Assembly: GCF_004344915.1 (NCBI RefSeq)
Contig: NZ_SKFG01000021.1
Location: forward strand, 61,507-125,506
DNA: 64,000 bases
Direction of reading: 5' to 3'
From: Paenibacillus albiflavus
Lineage (GTDB): Bacteria > Bacillota > Bacilli > Paenibacillales > NBRC-103111
Both the position numbers and the translations under genes were made by a program. Numbering within the stretch: the first letter of the stretch is position 1; each line of letters opens with the position of its first letter. The notes beneath the pieces were generated by a model. It made no database searches. It saw only the letters and a program-made list of their open reading frames with translations, and was not told the origin of the DNA. Below, one piece after another: positions 16,960 through 27,291 of the stretch.

Positions 16960-18495
16960 TCACTTAAATACAGGCTCTTTAAACTGGGCAAGCTTAGCTA
17001 AAGAATCTTTGTCAACATCGGCATGCAAGGAATTCCCGTGGGAATCCATTGTTACAATTGCAGCAAAGCCTTCAGTTTGCAAATGCCACATCGCTTCAGG
17101 AATCCCGAATTCAATCAGGTCAACCCCTTCAACCTTCTTAAAGCAATCTGCATAATATTGAGCTGCTCCTCCAATTGCGTTCATATAAACTGCACCATGT
17201 TCCTGTAGTGCGGCTAATGTTTTGGCACCCATACCACCTTTACCAATAACAGCTCGAATGCCAAACTTCTTAATGATTTCACCCTGATATGGTTCCTCAC
17301 GAATGGATGTCGTCGGGCCAGCAGCATTCACGCGCCATTCTCCGCTTTCATTCTTGCTCATTACAGGACCACAGTGATAAATAACTGCACCATTCATGTC
17401 TACAGGTGAATCATGATCCATCAAATGTTTATGCAGTGCATCACGGCCTGTATGCATCATACCGTTGATGATTACAACATCACCGACTTTCAATTTACGG
17501 ATATCTTCCTCAGAAATTGGTGTCTGGAGAACAATCTCATTACGAGGAGCTGCTTCAACTTCCTCAGCTTGCTCGATTTTCTCCATCACAGTTTCACTGC
17601 CTTGCGGATATACCCACTCTTTAAGATCCCCGGTCTGTGCATCCAAAATAATTCCTTGACGGCGGTATGCCCAGCAGTTATACGCTACTGAAACAAAGAA
17701 GGAAGCCGGCAAACGATTCATTACGCCAATTTTACATCCAAGTAATGTAACCTGGCCTCCGAATCCCATTGTACCAATCCCTAATTTATTCGCATTATCC
17801 ATAATATACGTTTCTAGCTTCTGCAAATCTTCGATTGGGTTCACATCTTCTACAGGACGGAATAATTGCATTTTGGCAAGCTCATATCCAGAAGTACGAT
17901 CACCGCCGATTCCAACACCAATAAACCCTGCTGAACAGCCTTGACCTTGCGCTTGATAAACCGCATGTAGAATACATTTGCGAATACCATCCAAATCTCT
18001 TCCTGCTTTTCCTACGCCTGGTAACTCAGTTGGCAGGGAATACTGAATATTCTTATTCTCACATCCGCCACCTTTGAGAATTAGCTTAACTTCAATATCA
18101 TCACGTTCCCATTGTTCAAAGTGGATGACAGGCGTCCCTGGTCCAAGATTGTCTCCACTATTATGACCCGTTAAGGAATCGACTGAGTTTTCACGCAGCT
18201 TGCTATTGTGAGTAGCCTCTGCCACCGCAGCAAGAATTTGTTTTTTCATAATTATCTGGTTAGCGCCTACAGGACAGTGTATAATGAATGTAGGCATTCC
18301 CGTATCTTGGCAAATTGGGGAAATATTTGTTTCTGCCATCATAATATTTTCTGCAATCGTTGACAAAGATAAAGCAGAACGAGTTCCTTGATCTTCCATT
18401 ATACGAGCTTTCTGAATCGCTTTACGTACATCCCCTGGTAAATTAGTAGAAGTTTCAACAATCAATTGATACACGCTTTGCTGAAAATATTGCAT
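16960..18495 (-). CDS. fumA: Fumarate hydratase, class I (iron-sulfur, fused alpha/beta)
   Basis: This enzyme interconverts fumarate and malate in the TCA cycle. From the ATG at 18495 (MQYFQQ, behind GAGGGGA) the product is 511 residues; in-frame ATGs upstream add an unconserved leader. The alpha part (about 1-290) and beta part (about 340-505) are fused, as in E. coli FumA/FumB. Likely cluster cysteines are Cys62 in ISPICQDTG and those in GQGCSAGFIG and AYNCWAYRR. GIGGDRTSGYELAK and INGMMHTGRDALHKHL are class I signatures. Class I fumarases are oxygen-sensitive; whether a class II enzyme also exists cannot be seen here. It sits in a run with citZ, icd and mdh nearby on the same strand. Confidence 0.95.
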   Translation of the reverse strand: MQYFQQSVYQLIVETSTNLPGDVRKAIQKARIMEDQGTRSALSLSTIAENIMMAETNISPICQDTGMPTFIIHCPVGANQIIMKKQILAAVAEATHNSKLRENSVDSLTGHNSGDNLGPGTPVIHFEQWERDDIEVKLILKGGGCENKNIQYSLPTELPGVGKAGRDLDGIRKCILHAVYQAQGQGCSAGFIGVGIGGDRTSGYELAKMQLFRPVEDVNPIEDLQKLETYIMDNANKLGIGTMGFGGQVTLLGCKIGVMNRLPASFFVSVAYNCWAYRRQGIILDAQTGDLKEWVYPQGSETVMEKIEQAEEVEAAPRNEIVLQTPISEEDIRKLKVGDVVIINGMMHTGRDALHKHLMDHDSPVDMNGAVIYHCGPVMSKNESGEWRVNAAGPTTSIREEPYQGEIIKKFGIRAVIGKGGMGAKTLAALQEHGAVYMNAIGGAAQYYADCFKKVEGVDLIEFGIPEAMWHLQTEGFAAIVTMDSHGNSLHADVDKDSLAKLAQFKEPVFK

Positions 18496-18613
18496 GAGTG
18501 TATTCCCCTCTTTCATTTGCATGTTAATACTCATTATAATTTTATAATATTCTGCAATCAATTATAGCATATTTGATGATAGATTGGCTGTTCATCATAA
18601 GGGAGAATGATTC

Positions 18614-19492
18614 ATGTACAAATTTCTTATTTTTACCTGCGCAGTTTTACTTATCATCGCTTGTATCGTTATCAATCCTAGGTCTGCAGCTAGCAAATCT
18701 CAATTCAATTATAGAAATCAAGTAACCGTACTGGTCTATCATCACATTCACAAGACGGATAAAAGCTCCGTAACGATCACACCTGAGTTATTTCGCGAGC
18801 AGCTAACTTTTCTTGCTGGCAAAGGTTTTCATTTTATTTCGTTCTCGGAGTTTCAAGATTATATGAATGGCAAGTCTGTTCCAAACAATGCGGTTCTTGT
18901 AACATTTGATGACGGATATGAGAGTTTTATGCTAGAAGCTATGCCAGTCCTTGAAGATCTCAAAATTCCAGCTATAAATCACATCATAACGGATACCTTT
19001 AGAGAACAGCAGGCTAGACATCTATCTTTTCTATCCAAGGAACAAATCGGCCAGATCACGAAGCAATCGAGCTTGTTTCAATTTGGATGCCATTCGGACA
19101 GCTTGCATGCGAAGTTGCCTAATGGAACAGCATCTTTAATAGGACGAATAACGATGCCAAATGGTCAAATGGAATCCGATCAGGAATATCGGGAGCGAAT
19201 CTCGAATGACACGAAGAATTGCATCAACAATATTGCTGAAGCATCATCTTTCATACCTAACTTTTATGCCTATCCCTTTGGAAGCTTTAATGAAGAAGCA
19301 AAACAAATCATACGTGATGCAGGCATTAAATACGCGTTTACAACTGCCGAGGGCATCATGACTCGTAAGATGGATCCGATGAAGATTCCTCGAATAAATG
19401 CAGGATCCCCATGGATTACACCACAGAAGCTGCTAGTTTCCATCAAACGCAAGATTGGCAAAACGGTTAACTATGCAAATGCCAAGTACTAA
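18614..19492 (+). CDS. Secreted polysaccharide deacetylase (NodB-like)
   Basis: The 292-residue product has an N-terminal signal or anchor (about residues 4-22) and a carbohydrate esterase 4 domain. Motif 1 is VTFDDGYES, with the metal and catalytic Asp pair. Motif 2 is CHSDSLHAKL rather than the classical H(S/T)xxHP, which may alter metal binding. FYAYPFGSFNEE corresponds to motif 3. Such enzymes remove N-acetyl groups from cell-surface or peptidoglycan sugars. Ribosome site GGGAGAATG precedes the ATG. It is divergent from fumarase and has its own terminator. Confidence 0.88.
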   Translation: MYKFLIFTCAVLLIIACIVINPRSAASKSQFNYRNQVTVLVYHHIHKTDKSSVTITPELFREQLTFLAGKGFHFISFSEFQDYMNGKSVPNNAVLVTFDDGYESFMLEAMPVLEDLKIPAINHIITDTFREQQARHLSFLSKEQIGQITKQSSLFQFGCHSDSLHAKLPNGTASLIGRITMPNGQMESDQEYRERISNDTKNCINNIAEASSFIPNFYAYPFGSFNEEAKQIIRDAGIKYAFTTAEGIMTRKMDPMKIPRINAGSPWITPQKLLVSIKRKIGKTVNYANAKY

Positions 19493-19510
19493 TGTACGCC
19501 ATACCTAACA

Positions 19511-19546
19511 AAGCTGATACCACTCATTCGTGATGTCAGCTTTTTT
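19511..19546 (+). terminator. Terminator of the polysaccharide deacetylase gene
   Basis: AAGCTGA (19511-19517) pairs with TCAGCTT (19536-19542) and a six-T run follows. It begins 19 bases after the stop codon. Confidence 0.85.
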
Positions 19547-19569
19547 GCTTCTTTTAGTTGGAATGACGA

Positions 19570-20428
19570 CTATATACCTTGACCAAGCCTCAGACACATC
19601 GCAATATTACGTGCCGTACGGAACATATTCATTTCTGCATCCCCCAGTGCTTTCTCTAGGCTAGTTACACCTGGAATGATCGAGAATACTGCATCAATGC
19701 CAAGCTCATGAACGACCTCACTTCCTGGTGCAAGCATACCAGCGACAGCAATGACTGGTATCCCTTGCTTCTTTGCTGTTATCGATACACCCATTAGTGT
19801 TTTGCCAAATGCCGTCTGATGATCGATCTTGCCTTCTCCTGTAATAACTAGATCCGCACCCTCTATCTGCTTAGCGAGATCAACCGATTCAATCACAATA
19901 TCTACACCGCACTTAAGCTCTGCATTCAAGTAGGCAAGCACGGCAGCCCCCATGCCACCTGCCGCTCCTGCTCCAGGCAAATCCGCGAATTGTTTGCCTG
20001 TTGCTTCAGTCAACTTCATAGCGTAAACCAAGCCCCAGAATGATTCGCTCAGCTCCGAGGTCTATTGCCGCAAGAATCAGCTCACCCGTCCCGTATGTCG
20101 TCGTGATTAGAGGATTGCGCTTTTCCCTAAGAACATGAGTCAATCCTGATGCTGCGGCCATCTCGATAATTGCAGTCTTGCCGTCACCAAGCATCCCGAA
20201 GAATGCATCAACCTGCTTTCCAAGTGGTCCTGTTACTTGCAAGCGAATCACTTCCCCACAAGTGGCATCGACAAGAGATTGTACCGTACCTTCGCCGCCA
20301 TCTGCCGTGGGCACTTTGACAAACTCAGCATCTACTAAAATCGATCTCATTCCCACTTCTATCGCGTCTGCAGCTTGCATGGCAGTTAAGCTTTCTTTGA
20401 ATGAATCCGGAGCGATGACAACTTTCAT
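19570..20428 (-). pseudogene. Glycerate kinase pseudogene with internal deletion and frameshift
   Basis: The 5' part (20428 to about 20030) encodes a normal glycerate kinase N-terminus (MKVVIAPDSFKESLTA, TADGGEGTVQ, TTYGTGELI, AERIILGLG). The frame is then lost: six odd codons and a stop follow. The 3' part in another frame (about 20031 to 19570) resumes with VYAMKLTEATGKQ, the family motif PGAGAAGGMGAAVLA, VITGEGKID, FGKTLMGV and VIAVAGM. The segment normally joining them, starting with the SATNDGG phosphate/active-site motif, is missing. Compared with a usual length of about 380 residues, roughly 95-100 codons are deleted. The remaining product cannot be an active kinase. It lies between convergent terminators and is a single-gene unit. 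Confidence 0.9.
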
Positions 20429-20514
20429 CTTGATCCCACCTTATCTGAAACTAATGATATAATCTTTATAACATTGAATCAATTTCATAACTCATTGAAA
20501 TGAGAAAATTGAAA

Positions 20515-20554
20515 CTATATATAGACAAAGTAAACCATTTTGATCTATATATAG
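20515..20554. repeat. Two identical CTATATATAG palindromes 30 bp apart
   Basis: The 10-base self-complementary sequence CTATATATAG is at 20515-20524 and again at 20545-20554, in the 208-base gap between the glycerate kinase remnant and yfbR. The 30-base distance is close to three helical turns, so a dimeric regulator could bind both from one side; chance in AT-rich DNA is the alternative. Nothing else was seen in this gap. Confidence 0.4.
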
Positions 20555-20636
20555 CCTTGATTGAAGCAGCTAAAGGTATTATGAAATTGATTTATCATCA
20601 ACCCTTTGAATCATACTGCATATGGGAGAGTGAACA

Positions 20637-21221
20637 ATGGAAAGCGATTTTTTTGCTTATATGTACAGATTGCGTTATATCAAACGCTGGAGCTTAATGC
20701 GTAACACAATGAATGAGAATGTTGCTGAACATTCCTATCACGTTGCTCTTCTAACGCATATGCTATGTGCGATAGCCGTAAATATATTCGGTCAATCTAT
20801 AGATGGAGACAAAGCGGTCTCCATGGCATTATTCCACGATGCCACTGAATCATTTACAGGTGATATTCCTACGCCAGTCAAACATCACAATCCCGAAATG
20901 CTGCGCAGCTTCAGGGAGATCGAGCACATCGCAGCCAATAAGCTGCAACAGATGGTTCCAGACCCTCTCAAAGCCATCTACGAGCCACTGCTGCTACACC
21001 AGAACGCTGATCCTGTGTTATGGAAATATGTCAAAGCTGCTGATCTTCTCGATGCTTATCTGAAATGCTCATCCGAGCTTTCAGCGGGTAATCATGAATT
21101 CGGTACAGCGAAGATGCAAAGTGAAGAGGCATTACGTAAGCTTCATATGCCTGAAGTTGATTATTTCCTTGCACATCTGGCACCGAGTGTAGAAAAAACG
21201 TTAGACGAATTATCAGTATAA
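20637..21221 (+). CDS. yfbR: HD-domain deoxynucleoside 5'-monophosphatase, YfbR-like
   Basis: The 194-residue protein matches the YfbR family, which removes the phosphate from dAMP, dGMP and other 5'-deoxynucleotides. HD metal ligands are His32 in NVAEHSYHVAL, the His-Asp pair in LFHDATESFTGDIPTPVK, and the C-terminal Asp in VKAADLLDAYLK. The N-terminus YMYRLRYIKRWSLMRNT is typical. The ATG follows GGGAGAGTGAACA. It is the only plus-strand gene between the deacetylase and mdh, and ends in a bidirectional terminator. Confidence 0.9.
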   Translation: MESDFFAYMYRLRYIKRWSLMRNTMNENVAEHSYHVALLTHMLCAIAVNIFGQSIDGDKAVSMALFHDATESFTGDIPTPVKHHNPEMLRSFREIEHIAANKLQQMVPDPLKAIYEPLLLHQNADPVLWKYVKAADLLDAYLKCSSELSAGNHEFGTAKMQSEEALRKLHMPEVDYFLAHLAPSVEKTLDELSV

Positions 21222-21229
21222 TTCATCAC

Positions 21230-21285
21230 AAAAAAACTCCAACTGCTATTACCTTTGATGGTAATAATCAATTGGAGTCTTTTTT
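21230..21285. terminator. Bidirectional terminator between yfbR and mdh
   Basis: ACTCCAA (21236-21242) pairs with TTGGAGT (21272-21278) and TATTACC with GGTAATA inside. The stem is flanked by six A on the left and six T on the right, so it can stop both convergent transcripts. Confidence 0.9.
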
Positions 21286-21311
21286 AAATAACAGAATTTA
21301 GCAAAAAGGAA

Positions 21312-22256
21312 TTAGCCCTTTTGTACAACTTCCACAACACTTCGAACGGATTGAGTCGATTTCTCAAGAGCTGATTGCTCATCAGGGGTCAATTCAAGCT
21401 CGAAAATTTTCTCGATTCCGTTAGCTCCTAGAAGTGTGGGCACACCTAGGAATAGGTTGTCGAAGCCATATTCGCCTTCAAGCAATGCGATCGCAGGAAT
21501 AACACGCTTCTTATCCTTCAAGATCGCTTCTGCCATCTGGACAAGCGATGCTGCTGGCGCATAATATGCAGAACCGTTACCCAGCAAGTTTACAATCTCA
21601 CCGCCACCCGTGCGTGTGCGCTGTACAATAGCTTCAATCCGATCTGAAGGAATTAGCTTCTCAATCGGTATTCCGCCAACGTTAGAATAACGAACCAGCG
21701 GAACCATGTCATCACCGTGACCACCAAGAACGAAACCACGAACATCTTCGACGGATACATTCAGTTCTTGCGCGATGAATGTGCAATAACGTGCAGTATC
21801 AAGCACGCCGGATTGACCGATTACGCGGTTTTTAGGGAAACCAAGCGTTTCGTATGCTGCATAAGTCATCGCGTCAACTGGATTGGAAAGAATGATGACG
21901 ATTGAATCTGGGCAATATTTTTTAACATTTTCACAAACGGATTTCACGATACCTGCATTGGTATTTACAAGATCATCACGGCTCATTCCAGGCTTGCGAG
22001 CAATGCCTGCTGTAATAATGACTATATCCGAATTAGCTGTATCTTCATAGGATGAAGTACCGATGATGTTGGAATCAAACCCTTGAACAGGACTTGCTTC
22101 CATCATATCTAAAGCTTTACCTTTTGTAGGGTTCTCTAGCTGCGGAATATCAAGAATAACGACATCTCCAAGTTCTTTTTGAGCTAGCATAAGAGCAGTA
22201 GTTGCTCCTGTGAAACCTGCACCAACAACGGTAATTTTATTCCGTTTTATAGTCAT
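21312..22256 (-). CDS. mdh: Malate dehydrogenase (LDH-like)
   Basis: This 314-residue enzyme oxidises malate to oxaloacetate with NAD in the TCA cycle. It shows the NAD-binding [14 protein letters not shown] loop, VILDI with the Asp that selects NAD, the substrate Arg in [12 protein letters not shown], and the catalytic His in [17 protein letters not shown]-like MDHs of about 312 residues are usual in Bacillus. The gene is last in citZ-icd-mdh, 15 bases from icd. Confidence 0.97.
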   Translation of the reverse strand: MTIKRNKITVVGAGFTGATTALMLAQKELGDVVILDIPQLENPTKGKALDMMEASPVQGFDSNIIGTSSYEDTANSDIVIITAGIARKPGMSRDDLVNTNAGIVKSVCENVKKYCPDSIVIILSNPVDAMTYAAYETLGFPKNRVIGQSGVLDTARYCTFIAQELNVSVEDVRGFVLGGHGDDMVPLVRYSNVGGIPIEKLIPSDRIEAIVQRTRTGGGEIVNLLGNGSAYYAPAASLVQMAEAILKDKKRVIPAIALLEGEYGFDNLFLGVPTLLGANGIEKIFELELTPDEQSALEKSTQSVRSVVEVVQKG

Positions 22257-22271
22257 TCTTACAAGCCTCCT

Positions 22272-23567
22272 CTACATATTTGCGATGATTTGGTTTGCGA
22301 ATTCAGAGCATTTGACTTCAGTCGCACCGTCCATTAGACGAGCGAAGTCATAAGTTACAGTTTTATTGTTAATAGAAGTTTCCATTCCTTTGTAGATCAG
22401 GTCAGCTGCTTCATTCCAGCCTAGATGCTCAAGCATCATAACGCCAGATAGAATAACAGAGCCAGGGTTAACTACGTCTAGACCAGCATATTTTGGCGCT
22501 GTACCATGTGTTGCTTCAAAAATAGCATGTCCAGTCACATAGTTGATGTTAGCTCCCGGCGCAATACCGATACCGCCAACTTGTGCAGCTAGAGCATCAG
22601 ATAGGTAGTCGCCGTTCAAGTTCAATGTTGCGATGACATCAAATTCGTTCGGACGCGTTAATACTTGCTGTAAAGCGATGTCAGCAATTGCATCTTTAAC
22701 GATAATTTTGCCAGCTTTCTCAGCTTCCTTCTGTGCAGCATTAGCAGCTTCAGTACCTTGTTCAGCCTTGATGCGGTCATATTGGTTCCAAGTAAATACT
22801 TTATCACCAAACTCACGCTCAGCTAGCTCATAGCCCCAGTTTTTGAAAGCTCCCTCAGTGAATTTCATGATGTTGCCTTTGTGAACAAGCGTTAAGCTCT
22901 TACGGCCATGCTCGATCGTATAGTTGAGTGCTGCGCGAATCAGACGCTCGGAACCTTCTTTGGAAACCGGTTTAATACCGATACCTGAAGTTTCTGGGAA
23001 ACGAATTTTGTTAACGCCCATTTGCTGCTGCAAGAATTCAAGCACTTTCTTCACTTCTGCTGTACCTTCTTGGTACTCAATACCAGCGTAAATATCCTCC
23101 GTATTCTCACGGAAAATAACCATGTCTACTAATTCTGGGCGTTTAACCGGTGATGGAACACCATCAAAATAACGTACAGGGCGCAGACATACATAAAGAT
23201 CAAGCTCTTGACGAAGTGCAACGTTCAGAGAGCGAATACCGCCACCAACAGGTGTTGTTAACGGACCTTTGATTGCTACGATGTATTCATCGATCGCTTT
23301 TAAAGTATCAGCAGGCAACCAGCTTCCATATTTATTATATGATTTCTCACCTGCATATACCTCGTACCATGCAATTTTTTTCTCGCCATTATATGCTTTC
23401 TCAACAGCTGCGTCTAGAACACGCTTGGAAGCTGACCAAATATCTGGACCTGTTCCATCGCCTTCGATAAATGGAATAATGGGATTGTTCGGAACGTTCA
23501 ATTTACCGTTCTCAATCGTAATTTTTGCGCCTTCTGTTGGTAGTTCGTATTGTTCAAAATTTGGCAT
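22272..23567 (-). CDS. icd: Isocitrate dehydrogenase (NADP)
   Basis: This 431-residue enzyme decarboxylates isocitrate to 2-oxoglutarate with [16 protein letters not shown] starts the active-site region, [19 protein letters not shown] contains the substrate-binding and, in E. coli, the phosphorylatable Ser, and [13 protein letters not shown] and [17 protein letters not shown] follow. [18 protein letters not shown] and [11 protein letters not shown] are at the C-terminus. It lies between citZ and mdh on the minus strand, 142 bases after citZ. Confidence 0.97.
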   Translation of the reverse strand: MPNFEQYELPTEGAKITIENGKLNVPNNPIIPFIEGDGTGPDIWSASKRVLDAAVEKAYNGEKKIAWYEVYAGEKSYNKYGSWLPADTLKAIDEYIVAIKGPLTTPVGGGIRSLNVALRQELDLYVCLRPVRYFDGVPSPVKRPELVDMVIFRENTEDIYAGIEYQEGTAEVKKVLEFLQQQMGVNKIRFPETSGIGIKPVSKEGSERLIRAALNYTIEHGRKSLTLVHKGNIMKFTEGAFKNWGYELAEREFGDKVFTWNQYDRIKAEQGTEAANAAQKEAEKAGKIIVKDAIADIALQQVLTRPNEFDVIATLNLNGDYLSDALAAQVGGIGIAPGANINYVTGHAIFEATHGTAPKYAGLDVVNPGSVILSGVMMLEHLGWNEAADLIYKGMETSINNKTVTYDFARLMDGATEVKCSEFANQIIANM

Positions 23568-23709
23568 TGCTTATTACCTCCTAAATATGGTGTAAAACTG
23601 CGTTACTTTTTATTAAGACAAACTTAAAACGGGAGCCCCATTGTATGAAGAAAATAACAAATTTTCTTACTATACGGGAACTGCCCGTCCTATTCGCTTG
23701 TTGACGCGA

Positions 23710-24822
23710 TTAACGGTCTTCGATCGAAATATAATGCTGATTGGACAAGCCCGTGTACTCGGCTCTTGGACGAATCAAGCGGTTATTCTCATATTGCTCA
23801 AGAATATGAGCTGTCCATCCGGATGTACGAGAAAACGCGAAGATTGGTGTGAACAAATCACGTGGGATTCCTAGCGCTGTGTATACCGACGCTGAATAAA
23901 AATCAACATTCGGTTTCAAGCCTTTCTCACCAGTAATCATGGCTTCAATCTTAATGGACATGTCGTACCACTTCATGTTGCCCTTCATAACTCCAAGCTC
24001 ATGTGACATCGCTTGCAAATGCTTGGCACGTGGATCGCCATTCTTATAAACGCGGTGTCCAAAGCCCATAATTTTCTCTTTGTTGCTAAGCTTATTATTA
24101 ATGTAAGCTTCAACATTGTCAATACTATCAATTTCCTCTAGCATTGCCATAACAGCTTCATTCGCTCCGCCATGAAGCGGTCCTTTAAGCGTGCCAATAG
24201 CTGATGTGATACCTGAATAAATATCAGTCAACGTTGCCACAGTTACTCGCGCAGCAAAAGTAGATGCATTAAGCTCATGATCAGCATGAAGTACGAGTGC
24301 TTTATCAAGCGCTTTGATTGCAACTGGATCTGGCTCTTCCCCAGTCATCATATATAAAAAATTGGCGGCTAATGATGGATAACCCTTTGAAGCAATAGGC
24401 TTCTCCCCATTACGAATTCTAGCATAAGCTGCTATAATCGTTGGAATTTGAGCTTGAAGCTTAATCGCCTTGCGCACATTGGATTCCGTACTCATATCCC
24501 CTGACTCTTGATCATATAAGGCAAGTGAAGATACAGCAGTCCGAAGAACTGCCATACTATTGGCATCCTTAGGATACATTTGCAATTGCTCGATCAAGGC
24601 ATCCGGAATGATTGAATGCGCATTCAAGTCCTGCTGCAATTGATTCAGCTCTGACTTAGTCGGGAGTTTGCCAAACCATAGTAAATAAACCACTTCTTCA
24701 AAAGTGGCATGCTCTGCTAATTCATCAATATCGATCCCGCGATATGTTAACACGCCATCAACGATGGAACTAATGGACGAGGTTGTGGCAACAATACCTT
24801 CCAACCCTTTAGTTGCAGTCAT
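23710..24822 (-). CDS. citZ: Citrate synthase
   Basis: The 370-residue citrate synthase condenses acetyl-CoA and oxaloacetate. Active-site His and Asp are visible in LHADHELNAST, GPLHGGANEAVM and MGFGHRVYKNGDPRAKHL. The length and small-type N-terminus match CitZ; because methylcitrate synthases are similar, the name rests on the icd and mdh neighbours. A promoter and CcpC-type box lie upstream. Confidence 0.96.
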   Translation of the reverse strand: MTATKGLEGIVATTSSISSIVDGVLTYRGIDIDELAEHATFEEVVYLLWFGKLPTKSELNQLQQDLNAHSIIPDALIEQLQMYPKDANSMAVLRTAVSSLALYDQESGDMSTESNVRKAIKLQAQIPTIIAAYARIRNGEKPIASKGYPSLAANFLYMMTGEEPDPVAIKALDKALVLHADHELNASTFAARVTVATLTDIYSGITSAIGTLKGPLHGGANEAVMAMLEEIDSIDNVEAYINNKLSNKEKIMGFGHRVYKNGDPRAKHLQAMSHELGVMKGNMKWYDMSIKIEAMITGEKGLKPNVDFYSASVYTALGIPRDLFTPIFAFSRTSGWTAHILEQYENNRLIRPRAEYTGLSNQHYISIEDR

Positions 24823-24879
24823 GGGAACAACTCCTCACATCTTTAAGTAAAAAATAACGGTTCATAGGACCCCAACTTA

Positions 24880-24934
24880 ATCATAAAGTATTTTGAACCT
24901 TCTGTGAATCGCAATTATTATAAAAATTAATTAT
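24880..24934 (-). promoter_or_regulatory. citZ promoter with CcpC-type operator
   Basis: On the minus strand TTCACA (24908-24903), a 17-base spacer and TATGAT (24885-24880) form a SigA-type promoter 58 bases before the ATG. Immediately upstream, 24934-24920 reads ATAA-N7-TTAT exactly, the dyad known for the citrate-responsive LysR-type regulator CcpC on Bacillus citZ and citB. Confidence 0.75.
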
Positions 24935-24966
24935 CGGTTTAATAAAATAATATTTCTAAATAAAGT

Positions 24967-25440
24967 TTAATTATAGGAATCAATCAGTTTATGTAATTCA
25001 GGCAGAGCATGATCCAATCTGGTCGTCTTAAACTCCTTGTTAACCCAGACATGTTTCGTTAACCCACTTACTAACAACTCTCCTGCTGGTTCTCTACCAT
25101 CTGTTTCCGCAAAAGGGGGAATGGTGTACAGATCGGTTTCCTCTCTTCTATGGACCTGATACGCCATCTCCAAGCGTACGCGTGTACAGGCTTCAATCCT
25201 CGTATAGATGGAAATGATGTCATCATATCTCGCAGGCTTACGATAATCGAGCTCAGCATGAATCACTGGCAGCATAAGCCCAGCTTGCTCTATCGCGGTA
25301 TAGGGAAAGCCCATCTCTCTTATCAGTTCTGTGCGCCCAATCTCAAACCAGTTTAAGTAGTTGGCATGATAGACAACCCTCATTTGGTCCGTTTCTTGAT
25401 ATCTAACCCTTATTGCATGATGATGCCACTGCCCCGGCAT
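24967..25440 (-). CDS. Acyl-CoA thioesterase, 4HBT/YbgC hotdog family
   Basis: The 157-residue hotdog-fold protein carries the 4HBT signature: RYQETDQMRVVYHANYLNWFEIGRTELIREMG, with the catalytic-type Asp in ETDQM and the Tyr-His-Ala-Asn-Tyr loop. DYRKPARYDD completes the motif. These enzymes hydrolyse acyl-CoA thioesters. Residues about 110-130 (TIPPFAETDGREPAGE) form an insertion longer than in typical YbgC proteins. Substrate cannot be read from the sequence. It lies between pyk and citZ with its own spacing and no clear operon partner. Confidence 0.88.
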   Translation of the reverse strand: MPGQWHHHAIRVRYQETDQMRVVYHANYLNWFEIGRTELIREMGFPYTAIEQAGLMLPVIHAELDYRKPARYDDIISIYTRIEACTRVRLEMAYQVHRREETDLYTIPPFAETDGREPAGELLVSGLTKHVWVNKEFKTTRLDHALPELHKLIDSYN

Positions 25441-25471
25441 ATTGAATCACCCCTTCATTTTTCTATAATAC

Positions 25472-25507
25472 AAATAAAAGTGATGCAGAACAAACCTGCA
25501 TCACTTT
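25472..25507 (-). terminator. Intrinsic terminator of accDA-pyk
   Basis: A perfect 12-bp stem (AAAGTGATGCAG/CTGCATCACTTT, loop AACAAAC) followed on the minus strand by TTTTATTTG, 27 bases past the pyk stop. Confidence 0.9.
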
Positions 25508-25533
25508 CATGACGTTCAAATCAAATGTAAATC

Positions 25534-27291
25534 TTATAGCACTTTACCGCATCCGCTGTAAATTGCGCCAAGTTCAGGGTATAAAGTAACTTCTACGCCT
25601 TCAGATAAAATTCTCTTCGCATTTTCTACCCCAACGATAACTGGAATTCCAAGAGATACAGCAACTACTGCTGCATGTGAAGTAATTCCACCAATTTCAG
25701 TTACAAGTGCTGATGCTTTTTTAATGGCAGGCATATAGTCCTTGTCTGTCATTGTTGTAACAAGAACAGCACCATCTTTCATTTTATCTAGTGCTTCTTG
25801 TGCAGTACTTGCAGTGACAACTTCACCCTTAACGACCTTCGTACCAATTCCAGTTCCTTTAGCAACCATATCGCCTACTTGGTGAACCTTCACGATATTC
25901 GTTGTTCCAGCTCGTCCAACAGGTACGCCTGCTGTAATGACAACAATATCACCATAAGTTGCATATCCACTTGCAACTGCGCTGTTCACAGCTGTTTCAA
26001 ACAACTCATCTGTAGTTGATGCTGCTGGGCATTGTAGAGGTATTACGCCCCATACGAGCGACAAGCGGCGCATTGTTTGCTCAGATGGCGTTACTGCAAT
26101 AATTGGTGCTTTAGGACGGTATTTGGATACCATTCTTGCTGTAAAGCCACTTTCTGTTGCGGACAGAATAGCTCGCGCATCAAGCTCTAGTGCAGAGTTT
26201 GCAACAGCTTGAGAAATGGCTTCTGTAACCGTAACTTGCTGAGATTGCGCTTGACGCATGAAAATTTCACGATACTCAAGGCTTGCTTCCGTACGCTCAG
26301 CAATACGTGCCATTGTTTGCACAGACTCAACTGGATATTTACCTGCAGCAGTTTCACCAGAAAGCATAACTGCATCTGAACCATCATATACCGCATTTGC
26401 CACGTCACTAGCTTCAGCACGTGTTGGACGTGGATTGCGCTGCATGGAATCAAGCATCATCGTAGCGGTAATAACTGGTTTGCCGGCACGGTTACATTTC
26501 TTGATCATATGCTTTTGAACAATTGGCACTTCTTCAGGTGGAATTTCCACACCAAGGTCACCACGAGCAACCATTAAGCCATCGGACACTTCTAGAATTT
26601 CATCTAGGTTATCAACGCCTTCTTGGTTCTCGATCTTGGAAATAATGTTGATGTATTGTGCATTGTGACGCTCTAGAAGCTCACGAATTTCCATGACATC
26701 GGCTGCTTTACGAACAAAGGATGCAGCGATGAAGTCAACACCTTGCTCAATACCGAAAACAATATCGTTTGCATCCTTCTCTGTAATACCTGGAAGGGAA
26801 ATTTTAACGCCTGGTACGTTAACGCCTTTTTTGCTCTTGATCGGTCCACCATTCGTAATACGGCACTTGATTTCTGTCTTGTCAATCGCAACAACCTCAA
26901 GTCCGATCAAACCATCATCAATTAGAATCGTTGATCCAACAGACACATCATTTGGCAGATCCGTGTAAGTAACAGAGATACGTTCTGCATCCCCAAGAAT
27001 TTCTTCAGTTGTTAACGTAATGAATTGATCTTGGATAAGCTCAATCGGCTCATCCGTTTTCATTTTACCTGTGCGAATTTCTGGTCCTTTGGTATCAAGC
27101 AGGATCGCAACAGTTTTACCTGTTTCTTTACTAGCTATACGAATGTTCTTGATACGTGCGCCATGTTCTTCAAAGTCGCCATGTGAAAAGTTCAAGCGAG
27201 CAACGTTCATACCCGCATTCATTAATTTCTTAAGGTTCTCCAAGGATTCGCTTGCTGGTCCAATCGTACATACAATTTTAGTTTTGCGCAT
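25534..27291 (-). CDS. pyk: Pyruvate kinase with C-terminal PEP-utiliser-like domain
   Basis: The 585-residue enzyme starts at the ATG at 27291 ([16 protein letters not shown]), behind CAGGAGGG; the open frame extends 17 codons further without support. Catalytic motifs include [26 protein letters not shown] with the active-site Lys, and [11 protein letters not shown] and TATMMLDSM. After residue about 480 comes the extra Bacillus-type domain with [21 protein letters not shown], which resembles the PEP-utilising mobile domain of PEP synthase. It overlaps accA by 14 bases, and its ribosome site lies inside accA. Confidence 0.96.
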   Translation of the reverse strand: MRKTKIVCTIGPASESLENLKKLMNAGMNVARLNFSHGDFEEHGARIKNIRIASKETGKTVAILLDTKGPEIRTGKMKTDEPIELIQDQFITLTTEEILGDAERISVTYTDLPNDVSVGSTILIDDGLIGLEVVAIDKTEIKCRITNGGPIKSKKGVNVPGVKISLPGITEKDANDIVFGIEQGVDFIAASFVRKAADVMEIRELLERHNAQYINIISKIENQEGVDNLDEILEVSDGLMVARGDLGVEIPPEEVPIVQKHMIKKCNRAGKPVITATMMLDSMQRNPRPTRAEASDVANAVYDGSDAVMLSGETAAGKYPVESVQTMARIAERTEASLEYREIFMRQAQSQQVTVTEAISQAVANSALELDARAILSATESGFTARMVSKYRPKAPIIAVTPSEQTMRRLSLVWGVIPLQCPAASTTDELFETAVNSAVASGYATYGDIVVITAGVPVGRAGTTNIVKVHQVGDMVAKGTGIGTKVVKGEVVTASTAQEALDKMKDGAVLVTTMTDKDYMPAIKKASALVTEIGGITSHAAVVAVSLGIPVIVGVENAKRILSEGVEVTLYPELGAIYSGCGKVL

